The notes beneath the pieces were generated by a model that worked only from the letters and a program-made list of their open reading frames with translations, was not told the DNA's origin and ran no database searches. The position numbers and the translations under genes are program-made. Below are positions 30,022-39,192 of a stretch of DNA of 64,000 nucleotides, piece by piece. The stretch comes from Amorphus sp040750475 (lineage in GTDB: Bacteria > Pseudomonadota > Alphaproteobacteria > Rhizobiales > Amorphaceae). The stretch spans positions 124,001 to 188,000 of the forward strand of contig NZ_JABJVY010000001.1 of NCBI RefSeq assembly GCF_040750475.1, read 5' to 3'. Position 1 is the first letter of the stretch. The number at the start of each line of letters is the position of its first letter.

Positions 30022-30897
30022 TCAGGCGTCGAACACGTGCGGCGACGCGCCCCAGATGTAGATGCAGGCGAACAGGAACAGCCAGACCACGTCGACGAAG
30101 TGCCAGTACCAGGCAGCGGCTTCGAAGCCGAAATGGTGTTCCTTGTTAAAGTGTCCCGACAAGGCCCGGATCAGGCAGACGATCAGGAAGATCGAGCCGA
30201 CGATGACGTGGAAGCCGTGGAAGCCCGTCGCCATGAAGAAGGTGGAGCCGTAGATCGCGCCGGCGAAGGCGAAATCGGCATGGGTGTACTCGACGAACTG
30301 CACATAGCTGAAGCTGAGGCCGAGCAGGATGGTGATCAGGAGCCCCCACTTGAGGCCTTCGCGATCGTCATGCAGCAGCGCATGGTGCGCCCAGGTAACC
30401 GTCGTGCCGGAGGTCAGCAGGATCAGCGTGTTCAGAAGCGGCAAATGCAGCGGATTGAAGGTCTCAATCCCCTCCGGCGGCCAAACGCCCCCGGTGTGCT
30501 CCAGCTTCAGATATTCGTTCGGGGCGTTGATGAAGAGCGCCGCGTCGAAATAGGCCCAGAACCAGGCCACGAAGAACATCACCTCGGAGGCGATGAACAG
30601 GATCATGCCGTAGCGCAGGTGCAGCTTGACCACCCGGGTATGGTCGCCGCCCAGGGACTCGCGGATCGTCGCCGACCACCAGCCGTACATCGTGTACAGC
30701 ACGATGAGGACGCCGAGCGCGAACAGGCCCCAGCCTTCCGTGCGCAGGCCAAAGACGGAAAGCTCTTCGCCCTGATGCCAGCGGAACAGACAGACCGCGC
30801 CGAACGCCGTGACGAACGCCCCGATCGACCCGAGGAACGGCCATGGGCTCGGCTCGACGAGATGGTAGTCGTGGTTTTTCTGCTGCGCGTGGGCCAT
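30022..30897 (-). CDS. ctaE: Cytochrome c oxidase subunit III
   Basis: This is a core membrane subunit of the aa3-type terminal oxidase. The 291-residue protein has seven predicted helices and the conserved segments HDYHLVEPSPWPFLGS, FFVAWFWAYFDAAL (the conserved membrane acidic region), THADFAFAGAIYGSTFFMA and GFHGFHVIVGS. It lies 57 bp downstream of ctaG within the oxidase operon. Confidence 0.97.
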   Translation of the reverse strand: MAHAQQKNHDYHLVEPSPWPFLGSIGAFVTAFGAVCLFRWHQGEELSVFGLRTEGWGLFALGVLIVLYTMYGWWSATIRESLGGDHTRVVKLHLRYGMILFIASEVMFFVAWFWAYFDAALFINAPNEYLKLEHTGGVWPPEGIETFNPLHLPLLNTLILLTSGTTVTWAHHALLHDDREGLKWGLLITILLGLSFSYVQFVEYTHADFAFAGAIYGSTFFMATGFHGFHVIVGSIFLIVCLIRALSGHFNKEHHFGFEAAAWYWHFVDVVWLFLFACIYIWGASPHVFDA

Positions 30898-30954
30898 CGC
30901 TTCGTCCCCGATCCTCGTCCTTCGTGTCCCGCTCCGGGTCGCCGTTTTCGTGTT

Positions 30955-31566
30955 TTACAGCCGCCGCGTTGGCTTCGCCAGCGCTTCGGTCTCCGCGCCG
31001 TTGGCGTCTGCCGCCACCGCAGCGGGGAAGAAGGTGTAGGACAAGGTGATCGTCCCGACCTTATTCGCTTCGTGGTCTTCGACCATTTCCGGGTCGACAT
31101 AGTAGGTGACCGTCACCCGCCGCTTTTCGCCCGGCCCGAGCGTCTGCTCCGTGAAGCAGAAGCAATCGAGCTTGGAGAAGTAGGCACCTGCCGCGAACGG
31201 GGTCACGTTGAAAACCGCCTGGGCCGCCGTTGGCCGGTCCGACGTATTCTCGATCACATATTCCGCCTCGACGACCTCGCCGAGCCGCGACTTGATCGAC
31301 CGGTCGACAGGCTTGAACGTCCACGGCACCTTTGCCGACACGTTGGCGTCGAACCGGACCGTGATCTCCCGGTCGATCGGCTCGATCGGCGCGGCGGTCG
31401 CGACCGTCGTGGTGCCCCCATATCCGGTGACCTGGCAGAACAACTGATAGAGCGGCACCGCGGCATAGGCCGCCCCGACCATCGCGCCGACAAACGCCAC
31501 GCACGCCAAAGCGAGCGGAAGATTGTTCCGTCCCTTCTTGCCCGCGCTGTCCGTCGTCTCGCCCAT
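30955..31566 (-). CDS. ctaG: Cytochrome c oxidase assembly protein CtaG (Cox11)
   Basis: CtaG delivers copper to the CuB site of subunit I. It is 203 residues with a single N-terminal membrane anchor (about 15-37) and a periplasmic immunoglobulin-like domain. The copper-binding CFC is at 135-137 (LDCFCFTEQTL). The operon position between a small membrane protein and ctaE is the usual alphaproteobacterial one. Confidence 0.96.
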   Translation of the reverse strand: MGETTDSAGKKGRNNLPLALACVAFVGAMVGAAYAAVPLYQLFCQVTGYGGTTTVATAAPIEPIDREITVRFDANVSAKVPWTFKPVDRSIKSRLGEVVEAEYVIENTSDRPTAAQAVFNVTPFAAGAYFSKLDCFCFTEQTLGPGEKRRVTVTYYVDPEMVEDHEANKVGTITLSYTFFPAAVAADANGAETEALAKPTRRL

Positions 31567-31594
31567 TCCGGTCTCTACTCTCCGTTTGCGATCG

Positions 31595-31759
31595 CTACAT
31601 CGGGCGGTCGACCACGCCCGACCCCATTTTGAAAATCGTGATCACGTAAAACAGCACCACCAAGAAGACGAGCACCACGGCGATCGCGATGGAGCGGGAC
31701 CGGCGTCGCTTTTTCTGCGCCTCGGTGAGGCGGATCCCATCGTCCGGTTCGTCACCCAT
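31595..31759 (-). CDS. Small single-helix protein of the oxidase operon (CoxF-like)
   Basis: This is a 54-residue gene between ctaB and ctaG. The protein starts MGDEPDDGIRLTEAQKKRRR, has one membrane helix (about residues 24-44, rich in Val and Ile) and ends GVVDRPM. Comparable tiny proteins occupy this exact slot in many rhizobial cox operons and are thought to aid oxidase assembly; their molecular role is not settled. It begins 10 bases after the ctaB stop codon, so it is co-translated. Confidence 0.85.
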   Translation of the reverse strand: MGDEPDDGIRLTEAQKKRRRSRSIAIAVVLVFLVVLFYVITIFKMGSGVVDRPM

Positions 31760-31769
31760 ACCGCCCCGA

Positions 31770-32702
31770 TCACATCAGCCCGGCGACCCGCTCGGCAAGG
31801 AGCGTGGCGTACAGAAGGAACAGGTAGGCGATCGAAAAGCCGAACATCCGGCCGCAAGCGCGCCGCGCCCGCGCGCCCTCGCGGTGGACCAGAACGTCCA
31901 CCGAAGCTGCGAGGAAAACCGCACCAAGCCCGACCGAGACCGCAAGATAGGTCGTTCCGGCGAAGCCGAGGAAGAAAGGCACCATCGCCGTGGGCACAAG
32001 CACGACGGCATAGAGCAGGATCTGCCAGCGGGTCGCCGCGCTGCCCGCCACCACCGGCAGCATCGGCACCCCGGCACGGGCATAGTCCTCATGCTTCAAA
32101 AGCGCGAGCGCCCAGAAATGCGGAGGCGTCCAAAGGAACACGATGGCAAACAGCACCAGCGGCTCGATCGACACGCCGCCCGTCATCGCGGCCCAGCCGA
32201 TCACCGGCGGCAGCGCTCCCGCCGCGCCACCGATCACGATGTTCTGCGCCGTGCGGCGCTTCAAAATGATCGTGTAGAAATGGGCGTAGAACCAGATGGT
32301 GAAGGCGAGCAGCCCGGCCGCGAACCAGTTGGCGACAAGCCCCAGGATGAGGACCGATCCGACCGATAAAGTTAGGCCGAAGGCCAAGGCGGCTTCGGGC
32401 GCGACACGGCCGGCGGGCAACGGCCGGGTCCGCGTCCGCGTCATCACGGCGTCGATGTCGGCATCCCACCACATGTTCAAGGCGCCGGAGGCCCCGGCCC
32501 CCACAGCGATCGCCATCAGCGAAATGGCCGCCAGAACCGGATGAATGCCGGTCGGCGCAATCGCCATTCCAACCAGCGCGGTGAAGATGACGAGCGACAT
32601 CACCCGCGGCTTGAGGAGCGCGATAAAGTCACCGACCGAGGCTTCGCCGACGAACAGGTCGGGCTCGACGGAGATGGAGCTGCTGGCGTGCGCCGTCGTC
32701 AC
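31770..32702 (-). CDS. ctaB: Haem O synthase (protohaem IX farnesyltransferase)
   Basis: CtaB adds a farnesyl group to haem b, giving haem O on the way to haem A. The 310-residue membrane protein has about nine helices and the prenyltransferase motif NMWWDADIDAVMTRT, with DxxxD. The second polar loop is YTIILKRRTAQNIVIGG. A GTG start at 32,702 is chosen because GGGACGGA precedes it and the protein then has family length; the open frame continues 48 codons upstream without homology. Confidence 0.93.
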   Translation of the reverse strand: MTTAHASSSISVEPDLFVGEASVGDFIALLKPRVMSLVIFTALVGMAIAPTGIHPVLAAISLMAIAVGAGASGALNMWWDADIDAVMTRTRTRPLPAGRVAPEAALAFGLTLSVGSVLILGLVANWFAAGLLAFTIWFYAHFYTIILKRRTAQNIVIGGAAGALPPVIGWAAMTGGVSIEPLVLFAIVFLWTPPHFWALALLKHEDYARAGVPMLPVVAGSAATRWQILLYAVVLVPTAMVPFFLGFAGTTYLAVSVGLGAVFLAASVDVLVHREGARARRACGRMFGFSIAYLFLLYATLLAERVAGLM

Positions 32703-32882
32703 GAAATCGTTCCGTCCCTTTGGCGCCGTCGTCGACCGGACCAACCGGCCGGATCGATCCGAAGTGGCGCCAGATCTACTTCCGAGCCAATCGCGGCAGC
32801 GGTCCGTTAAGGGGCCCCGCAATCGGTTCGACGTGTTTGAGGCCAAGCCGGACCGCGTCCAGCCGAGCCAGTCGGATGCAAA

Positions 32883-32904
32883 CGGGCGGCGCTTCCGCCG
32901 CCCG
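32883..32904 (-). terminator. Hairpin just after ctaD
   Basis: A nine-base stem (CGGGCGGCG / CGCCGCCCG, loop CTTC), 15 bases past the ctaD stop codon. The following T run is short, so it may only attenuate transcription into ctaB. Confidence 0.5.
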
Positions 32905-32918
32905 CTATGCCGCGACCG

Positions 32919-34511
32919 CTATTTGATCCGCGGCAAGGTCTCGAACTGGTGGAACGGCGGCGGCGACGTCAGCGTCCACTCCAACGTGGTCGCGCCGGCG
33001 CCCCACGGATTGTTGCCCGCAACCCGCTTTTTGGAAAAGGCTTCGATCACACCGAAGAAGAACACCAGCAGCGCGATGCCGGAGAGATAGGAGCCCATCG
33101 AGGAGACGAAGTTCCAGCCGGCGAAGGCATCCGGATAGTCCGCGTAGCGGCGCGGCATGCCGGAAACGCCCAGGAAATGCTGCGGGAAGAAGATCAGGTT
33201 CACGCCGATGAACGTCAGCCAGAAGTGAATCTTGCCGACGGTCTCATTGTACATGTAGCCGAACATCTTCGGGAACCAGTAGTACCAGCCGGCGAAGATA
33301 CCGAACACCGCGCCCATCGACAGCACGTAGTGGAAGTGCGCCACGACGAAGTAGGTGTCGTGCATGGCCCGGTCGAGACCGGCGTTGGCGAGCTGCACGC
33401 CGGTCACGCCACCGACGGTGAACAAGAAGATGAAGCCGATCGCCCACAGCATCGGGGTGCGGAACTCGATCGAACCGCCCCACATGGTGGCGATCCAGGA
33501 GAATACCTTCACGCCCGTCGGCACCGCGATCACCATGGTGGCGAACACGAAGTAGGCCTGCGTGTCGGCGGACAGGCCGACGGTGTACATGTGGTGCGCC
33601 CAGACGACGAAGCCGATCACGCCGATGGCAACCATGGCGTAAGCCATGCCGATATAGCCGAACACCGGCTTCCTGGCGAAGGTCGACACCACATGGCTGA
33701 CGATGCCGAACGCCGGCAGGATCAGGATATACACCTCCGGGTGACCGAAGAACCAGAACAGGTGCTGGAACAGGATCGGGTCGCCGCCGCCGGCCGGATC
33801 GAAAAAGGCGGTGTCGAAGTTGCGGTCCGTCAACAGCATCGTGATGGCACCGGCGAGCACCGGCAGCGACAGAAGCAGCAGGAACGCGGTCACCAGCACC
33901 GACCAGGCGAACAGCGGCATCTTGTGCAGCGTCATGCCGGGGGCGCGCATGTTCAAGATGGTGGTGATGAAGTTGATGGCGCCCAGGATCGAGGAGATAC
34001 CGGCGATGTGGAGCGCGAAGATCGCGAAGTCCATGGCCGGTCCGGGGCTGCCGGTGTTGGAGAGCGGCGGATAGGCGGTCCAGCCGCCACCGAAGCCGTT
34101 GGTGCCCGGCGAACCTGGCACGAACAGCGAAATCAGGAGCATCGCGAACGCCGTCGGCAGCAGCCAGAACGAGATGTTGTTCATGCGCGGGAACGCCATG
34201 TCCGGCGCCCCGATCATGATCGGCACGAACCAGTTGCCGAAGCCGCCGATCAACGCCGGCATGACCATGAAGAAGATCATGATCAGACCGTGCGAGGTCG
34301 TGAAGACGTTATAGACCTCCGGGTTGGAGAAGATCTGCAGGCCAGGCTCCTGCAGCTCCGCCCGCATCGCAATCGACAGAAGGCCACCGATCACCCCCGC
34401 CGTGATGGCGAAGATCAGGTACATCGTGCCGATGTCTTTGTGGTTCGTCGAATAGACCCAACGGCGCCACCCGGTCGGATGATGCGCGGCTTCCGCGACT
34501 GTCGTGGTCAT
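32919..34511 (-). CDS. ctaD: Cytochrome c oxidase subunit I
   Basis: This is the catalytic subunit with haem a and the haem a3-CuB centre. The 530-residue protein has twelve helices. The cross-linked His-Tyr region is HPEVYILILPAFG, and further ligand and proton-path segments are visible (VWAHHMYTVGL; HDTYFVVAHFHYVLS; GGFGNWFVP). The start MTTTVAEAAHHPTGW follows AGGGAGA at suitable spacing. It lies 67 bp downstream of ctaC. Confidence 0.98.
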   Translation of the reverse strand: MTTTVAEAAHHPTGWRRWVYSTNHKDIGTMYLIFAITAGVIGGLLSIAMRAELQEPGLQIFSNPEVYNVFTTSHGLIMIFFMVMPALIGGFGNWFVPIMIGAPDMAFPRMNNISFWLLPTAFAMLLISLFVPGSPGTNGFGGGWTAYPPLSNTGSPGPAMDFAIFALHIAGISSILGAINFITTILNMRAPGMTLHKMPLFAWSVLVTAFLLLLSLPVLAGAITMLLTDRNFDTAFFDPAGGGDPILFQHLFWFFGHPEVYILILPAFGIVSHVVSTFARKPVFGYIGMAYAMVAIGVIGFVVWAHHMYTVGLSADTQAYFVFATMVIAVPTGVKVFSWIATMWGGSIEFRTPMLWAIGFIFLFTVGGVTGVQLANAGLDRAMHDTYFVVAHFHYVLSMGAVFGIFAGWYYWFPKMFGYMYNETVGKIHFWLTFIGVNLIFFPQHFLGVSGMPRRYADYPDAFAGWNFVSSMGSYLSGIALLVFFFGVIEAFSKKRVAGNNPWGAGATTLEWTLTSPPPFHQFETLPRIK

Positions 34512-34578
34512 CGTCTCACTCTCCCTGTCGATCCCGCCCATGCGCCGCCGTTGCGGGCGCCGGGCTGCGGTCGAACGC

Positions 34579-35520
34579 TTATTCGGCCTTCACGTCCTTC
34601 GGCGATGCGCCGTCGCCCTCGACGGCAGCAATCTGACGCTCGCGCTCCTCGGCCTGCCAGGCGAAGAGCATGTCGTTGGCCTTTTGAATGTCGTCCTTGG
34701 CGGCACTCGCCCACTGCTCGAACTGGTCTTCCTCGACCACGCGGATCGCGATCGGCATGAAGGCATGGTTCTGGCCACACAGCTCCGAGCACTGGCCGTA
34801 ATAGGTGCCGGTTTTCTCCGCCTTGAACCAGGTCTCGTTCAGACGGCCCGGAATGGCGTCGATCTTGATGCCGAACGATGGCATCGCGAAGGAATGAATG
34901 ACGTCCGCCGAGGTGACCTGCATCCGGATCACCTTGTTCACCGGCACCACCATGTCCGCATCGACCGTCAGAAGACGCGGCGCCTGTTCCGGAGACAGAT
35001 TATGCTTCTGGCGGAAGTCGGAGAGATCGTCGCCCTGCAGGATGTAGGAGCTAAAGTCGATCCCGTCATATTGCTCGTCCGGATAGGTGTAGCCCCAGTA
35101 CCACTGATAGCCTGTCGCCTTCACCGTCAGGTCGGCCTCGGGAATGTCGAGCTGGAAGAACAACAGCCGGAACGACGGCACCGCGATCGCCACCAGGATC
35201 AGGACCGGCAAGACGGTCCAGACCACCTCGATTAGCGTGTTGTGGGAGGTCTTGGAGGGCTGGGGATTCGACCGCGAGGAGAAGCGCACCGCGCAGTAGA
35301 GCAACAGCGCCAGCACCAACGCCACGATCAAGATCATGATCACCAGCGTGTAGTTGCCGAACCACGTCACGCTCGCCATGACGTCGGTCGCCGCCGGCTG
35401 GAAGGTCATCTCCCAAGGCTTCGGCTGGGCCGCGCTCGCCGCGCCGACTGAGGCGGCGATCGCAAGCGCCGAACCGAAGGCCAACGACGCCAGCTTTCCG
35501 CCCTTTGCCCAACTCGTCAT
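34579..35520 (-). CDS. ctaC: Cytochrome c oxidase subunit II
   Basis: This subunit accepts electrons from cytochrome c at its CuA site. The 313-residue protein has a signal peptide (about 1-30), two helices (near 55-77 and 95-117) and a periplasmic cupredoxin domain. The CuA ligands lie in GQCSELCGQNHAFMP, and the aromatic electron-entry patch is in YQWYWGYTYPD. The ATG at 35,520 follows GAGGGA; a longer frame is not needed. It is the first gene of the oxidase operon. Confidence 0.98.
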   Translation of the reverse strand: MTSWAKGGKLASLAFGSALAIAASVGAASAAQPKPWEMTFQPAATDVMASVTWFGNYTLVIMILIVALVLALLLYCAVRFSSRSNPQPSKTSHNTLIEVVWTVLPVLILVAIAVPSFRLLFFQLDIPEADLTVKATGYQWYWGYTYPDEQYDGIDFSSYILQGDDLSDFRQKHNLSPEQAPRLLTVDADMVVPVNKVIRMQVTSADVIHSFAMPSFGIKIDAIPGRLNETWFKAEKTGTYYGQCSELCGQNHAFMPIAIRVVEEDQFEQWASAAKDDIQKANDMLFAWQAEERERQIAAVEGDGASPKDVKAE

Positions 35521-36175
35521 TGCGCTCGATCCCTCGTCACGCATCCGCACCCGTCTCCATCCCGGCCCCGGCCGTCCGGTCCGGCGCAGGGTCTGATCCT
35601 TGGTCGTCGCGGCCATCTGCCGCGCTCTTGTTATGTCTCAGCCGCCGCGCGATGAAAAGCGGCGCCAATGCGGTTTGGCCGCTCGGCCTTAAAACGACTC
35701 CAACTTTATACACCCGGAATTTGCAAGGCCCCGAGACGAAACGCCACGCCCGAGCATTGCGCTGGATCAAGGTGCACACATCGGACTATCAGCACAGGCG
35801 GCGGATTGCCATTGCCTTGGTTCGGACGCGATTTTCAGGTCTCACCTGCGTCGGTGGCGTCGGCGAATCACGCACGCGGCGTTCAGGCGTCCTGCAGCGA
35901 ACCGGCCGGTAGAGGGCCAAATCGGCCTGCGGTTTCGGCATGCCCGGTCGCGTGCTATTTTCCGCCGTCGAAAATCGGCGGCGGCGCGGGCATCCGCTTT
36001 GCCTCCGGCAGACCGCCGATCGCGCTTGCCCGCCAGGTCCCGGCCAGGCGCGGAGCGAGACCGCCGGAGTCACGATGCTGCCACCGGGAACCGACACCCG
36101 TCAAACGTCGCTGAGGCGCCGGCACGACAATCTGCTACAACCTCGCTATTCGTCAGGTTACGGAACGACAACGGA
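35521..36175. other. Long divergent gap between ctaC and ialB
   Basis: About 650 bp without a convincing gene. It should hold the oxidase promoter on the minus strand (a TATAAA is at 35,705-35,710, minus) and the ialB promoter on the plus strand. A FixK/FNR-type box at 35,757-35,770 is the only clear regulatory motif. Confidence 0.5.
35757..35770. promoter_or_regulatory. FixK/FNR-type box upstream of the oxidase operon
   Basis: TTGCGCTGGATCAA matches the TTG-N8-CAA pattern with the preferred C and T next to the ends. If the minus-strand TATAAA at 35,705-35,710 is the -10, the box centre would be near -65, more like a class I or repressing position than -41.5. Confidence 0.5.
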
Positions 36176-36703
36176 ATGAAACGCCAGATGCCCTTCTTCT
36201 CCTTCCGCCGATTCGCCAAGACTGCAGCGGTCACTACCCTGGCCGCGTTGATGGTGCCCGCGGCCGCCCTCGCCCAGGGGCAGGTGAAATCGAGCCATGG
36301 AGACTGGCAGATTCGCTGCGACACGCCCGCCGGCGCCCAAGGTGAGCAGTGTGCGCTGATTCAGAACGTCACCGCGGAGGACCGGGAAAATGTCGGCCTG
36401 ACGGTGATCGTCTTGCGCACGGCGGACAGCGAAAGCCGCATCCTGCGCGTGCTGGCACCCCTTGGCGTGCTGCTGCCTTCGGGCCTGGGCCTCACCATCG
36501 ACGACGAGGACGTGGGCCGCGCGGGCTTCGTGCGCTGCCTGCCCAATGGCTGCGTCGCGGAAGTCGTGCTCGACGACGAGCTGCTGTCGAAATTCGAGGC
36601 CGGCCAGACGGCCACCTTCATCATCTTCCAGACGCCGGAAGAGGGCATCGGCATTCCGATCTCGCTCACCGGCTTCTCCGACGGCTTCAACGCGCTTCCC
36701 TAA
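36176..36703 (+). CDS. Invasion-associated locus B (IalB) family protein
   Basis: This 175-residue exported protein of the IalB family is named after a Bartonella red-cell invasion factor but is widespread in harmless Rhizobiales. The signal peptide spans about 1-34 (ending ALAQG). The mature domain begins SSHGDWQIRCDTP and has cysteines at QCALIQ, VRCLPNGC, likely disulfide-bonded. No invasion role can be assumed. A second ATG at 36,188 is an alternative start; neither has a strong ribosome site. Confidence 0.88.
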   Translation: MKRQMPFFSFRRFAKTAAVTTLAALMVPAAALAQGQVKSSHGDWQIRCDTPAGAQGEQCALIQNVTAEDRENVGLTVIVLRTADSESRILRVLAPLGVLLPSGLGLTIDDEDVGRAGFVRCLPNGCVAEVVLDDELLSKFEAGQTATFIIFQTPEEGIGIPISLTGFSDGFNALP

Positions 36704-36924
36704 CGCGGCACATCTTGGAACGGGACGCCCGCTGCCACATATCCTGAAGGATCGAGCAGTACGGCCTTTGCCCGCGGTGCGTCCCGACTGAGAACATTTG
36801 CAGCCGGAGCCAATTTTTTGCCGATTGCGATCCACCTGGTCGCACATGGTTCCGCAACGAGGCGGCCCGCAATCGGCACGCGGCGTGCCCGCGCCCCTCG
36901 ACCCAAGCCGTTCCGGAGACCTTT

Positions 36925-38352
36925 ATGAGCGACCAAGCCCCCGACCTTCTCGCCAATGCCGGCCTCGACAGCGAACGGGTGGCCAACCTCGTCGGAGACG
37001 CCGTTTCCGGCACCGACGACGGCGAACTTTTCCTGGAATACCGGCAGTCGGAAAGCCTGCTGTTCGACAACGGACGACTGAAATCGGCGAGCTTCAACAC
37101 CGCCCAGGGCTTCGGACTCAGGGCGGTGGCGGGCGAAGCCGTGGGATACGCCCATTCCGACGACCTGTCGGAGGCCGCTCTGAAGCGGGCGGCCGATGCC
37201 GTCAGCCAGGTCAAGACCGGCTATCGTGGAGCCAGCTATGCCGCGCCGCCGGCCGGCACCAACGCCCATCTCTACGAGCCCACCAATCCGCTCGGCGCGC
37301 CGTCCTTCGAGGACAAGGTCCGGCTGATCGAGACCATCGACGCGGCGGCGCGGGCGCGCGATCCGCGCGTGCGTCAGGTCACCGTCTCGCTTGCCGGCAC
37401 TTGGCAGGTCGTGGAAATCCTGCGGGGCGACGGTCACCGCGTGCGCGACATCCGCCCGCTGGTGCGCCTGAATGTGTCGGTCGTCGCCGGCGATGGCGAT
37501 CGCCAGGAAAGCGGCTCCTACGGCATCGGCGGACGCGAAGGATTCGACCGGTTCATCACCGAAGCCGCCTGGGGCAAGGCGGTGGACGAGGCGTTGCGCC
37601 AGGCGCTGGTCAATCTGGAGGCGGTGCCCGCCCCTGCCGGCACCTTCGACGTGGTGCTCGGCTCCGGCTGGCCCGGCATTCTTTTGCACGAAGCCGTCGG
37701 TCACGGCCTGGAGGGCGACTTCAACCGGCGCAAAAGCTCGGCCTTCGCCGACATGATGGGCGAGAAGGTCGCCTCCGACACCGTCACCGTGGTCGACGAC
37801 GGTACGCTGCATGCCCGGCGCGGTTCGCTCACCGTCGACGACGAAGGTACGCCCAGCCACGAGACCGTGCTGATCGAGGACGGCCGGCTCGTCGGCTACA
37901 TGCAGGACCGGCAGAATGCCCGGCTGATGGGGATGGTCGCCACCGGCAACGGCCGGCGCGAATCCTACGCCCATGTGCCGATGCCGCGTATGACCAACAC
38001 CTACATGCGCGGCGGCGACCACGACCCCGCCGAGATCATCGGCTCGGTCAAGGACGGTCTCTACATGGCCTCCTTCGGCGGCGGCCAGGTCGACATCACG
38101 TCCGGCAAGTTCGTGTTTTCCTGCACCGAGGCCTACCGGCTGCGCGACGGCAAGATCGGCGAGCCGGTCAAGGGCGCGATGCTGATCGGCAACGGCCCGG
38201 ACGCGTTGACCCGCGTGCGGATGGTCGGCTCCGACATGGCGCTCGATCCGGGGATCGGAACCTGCGGCAAGCAGGGCCAGGGCGTGCCGGTGGGGGTCGG
38301 CCAACCGACGATCCGCCTCGACGCGCTGACGGTCGGCGGCACGCAGGCGTGA
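36925..38352 (+). CDS. tldD: Metalloprotease TldD
   Basis: TldD is the catalytic partner of the TldD/TldE protease that processes small peptides such as antibiotic precursors and unfolded helical peptides. The 475-residue protein has the zinc motif HEAVGHGLEGD (HEAVGH at 255-260), the later C-terminal GGQVDITSGKFVFSC segment and ALDPGIGTCGKQGQG. Its partner tldE lies about 5 kb away on the other strand, so both halves of the enzyme are in the window. Confidence 0.96.
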   Translation: MSDQAPDLLANAGLDSERVANLVGDAVSGTDDGELFLEYRQSESLLFDNGRLKSASFNTAQGFGLRAVAGEAVGYAHSDDLSEAALKRAADAVSQVKTGYRGASYAAPPAGTNAHLYEPTNPLGAPSFEDKVRLIETIDAAARARDPRVRQVTVSLAGTWQVVEILRGDGHRVRDIRPLVRLNVSVVAGDGDRQESGSYGIGGREGFDRFITEAAWGKAVDEALRQALVNLEAVPAPAGTFDVVLGSGWPGILLHEAVGHGLEGDFNRRKSSAFADMMGEKVASDTVTVVDDGTLHARRGSLTVDDEGTPSHETVLIEDGRLVGYMQDRQNARLMGMVATGNGRRESYAHVPMPRMTNTYMRGGDHDPAEIIGSVKDGLYMASFGGGQVDITSGKFVFSCTEAYRLRDGKIGEPVKGAMLIGNGPDALTRVRMVGSDMALDPGIGTCGKQGQGVPVGVGQPTIRLDALTVGGTQA

Positions 38353-38486
38353 GCCCGCGCCCCGGCGTACGTGAGCCAGCGCCTCAGCCTGGGATTAAGA
38401 CCGAACGGCACGGTCGCCCAGCATTTGCACGGGACCGGAAAAGGTTCTAAGGCGCATGGGCCATCTTATCTGGAAAAGCATCCGCA

Positions 38487-38912
38487 ATGGTTGAGCTGAC
38501 CCCGTTCCACATCGCCTTCCCGGTGCACGATCTGGAGGCCGCACGCACATTCTATACGGGCGTGCTCGGCTGCGGCACAGGTCGCGAGGACACCACCTGG
38601 ATCGATTTCGACCTCTACGGTCATCAGATCGTGGCGCATCTCGATCGCGGTCTTTCCGGCAAGGCGATCAGCAACCCGGTCGATGGCGACGCGGTGCCGG
38701 TGCCGCATTTCGGCGTTGTGCTTTCGCTGGAAGCCTGGCGGTCGCTGCGCGATCGGCTGGAGGCCATCGACGACATCGACTGGGTGATCCGTCCGCGCAC
38801 GCGCTTCGAGGGCCAGCCGGGCGAGCAGGCCACGATGTTCCTGCGCGATCCGTCCGGCAACGCGCTGGAATTCAAGGCGTTTGCCGATCTCTCGCAGCTC
38901 TTTGCGAAGTAG
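38487..38912 (+). CDS. VOC-family protein (glyoxalase-like)
   Basis: This 141-residue single-domain protein has the vicinal-oxygen-chelate fold, with paired beta-alpha-beta modules. Visible metal-ligand-type positions are the H of FHIAFPVHDLE, the GHQIVAHLD segment and the E of GNALEFKAF. The GFRDPSGN-like turn is LRDPSGNALE. The family covers glyoxalases, dioxygenases and resistance proteins, so the substrate cannot be given. It lies between tldD and DUF2093. Confidence 0.87.
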   Translation: MVELTPFHIAFPVHDLEAARTFYTGVLGCGTGREDTTWIDFDLYGHQIVAHLDRGLSGKAISNPVDGDAVPVPHFGVVLSLEAWRSLRDRLEAIDDIDWVIRPRTRFEGQPGEQATMFLRDPSGNALEFKAFADLSQLFAK

Positions 38913-38970
38913 GCGGTGGGCGCCCGCTCTCTCGTCAAAGCCGCGCGATCATCCAATCGGAGATAAATCC

Positions 38971-39192
38971 ATGAACCGACACACTCCGGGCCGGCACGAC
39001 GGCGAGGCCAAGATCCGCTATCTCGACGGCGACTTTCAGGTGATCACGCCGGGCAGCTACGTGCGCTGTGCGGTGACGGGCAAGGCGATCCCGCTCGACG
39101 AGCTGCGCTACTGGAACGTCGATCTTCAGGAGGCCTACGCCGATCCCGACGCCGCGCTGACGCGGCACAAACAGATCAAAGACCAGGCCTAA
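38971..39192 (+). CDS. DUF2093 family protein
   Basis: This 73-residue protein is of a family seen only in alphaproteobacteria, normally beside lpxK. The conserved core is IRYLDGDFQVITPGSYVRC, then AVTGKAIPLDELRYWNVD. It is small and soluble and has no known function; the single Cys pair pattern is not a classic zinc site. GGAGA precedes the ATG. Its stop overlaps the end of the convergent lpxK by four bases. Confidence 0.88.
   Translation: MNRHTPGRHDGEAKIRYLDGDFQVITPGSYVRCAVTGKAIPLDELRYWNVDLQEAYADPDAALTRHKQIKDQA

Noticed and set aside
36176..36703. IalB as a virulence factor
   Set aside because: The family is widespread in free-living Rhizobiales; nothing in the neighbourhood points to host interaction.
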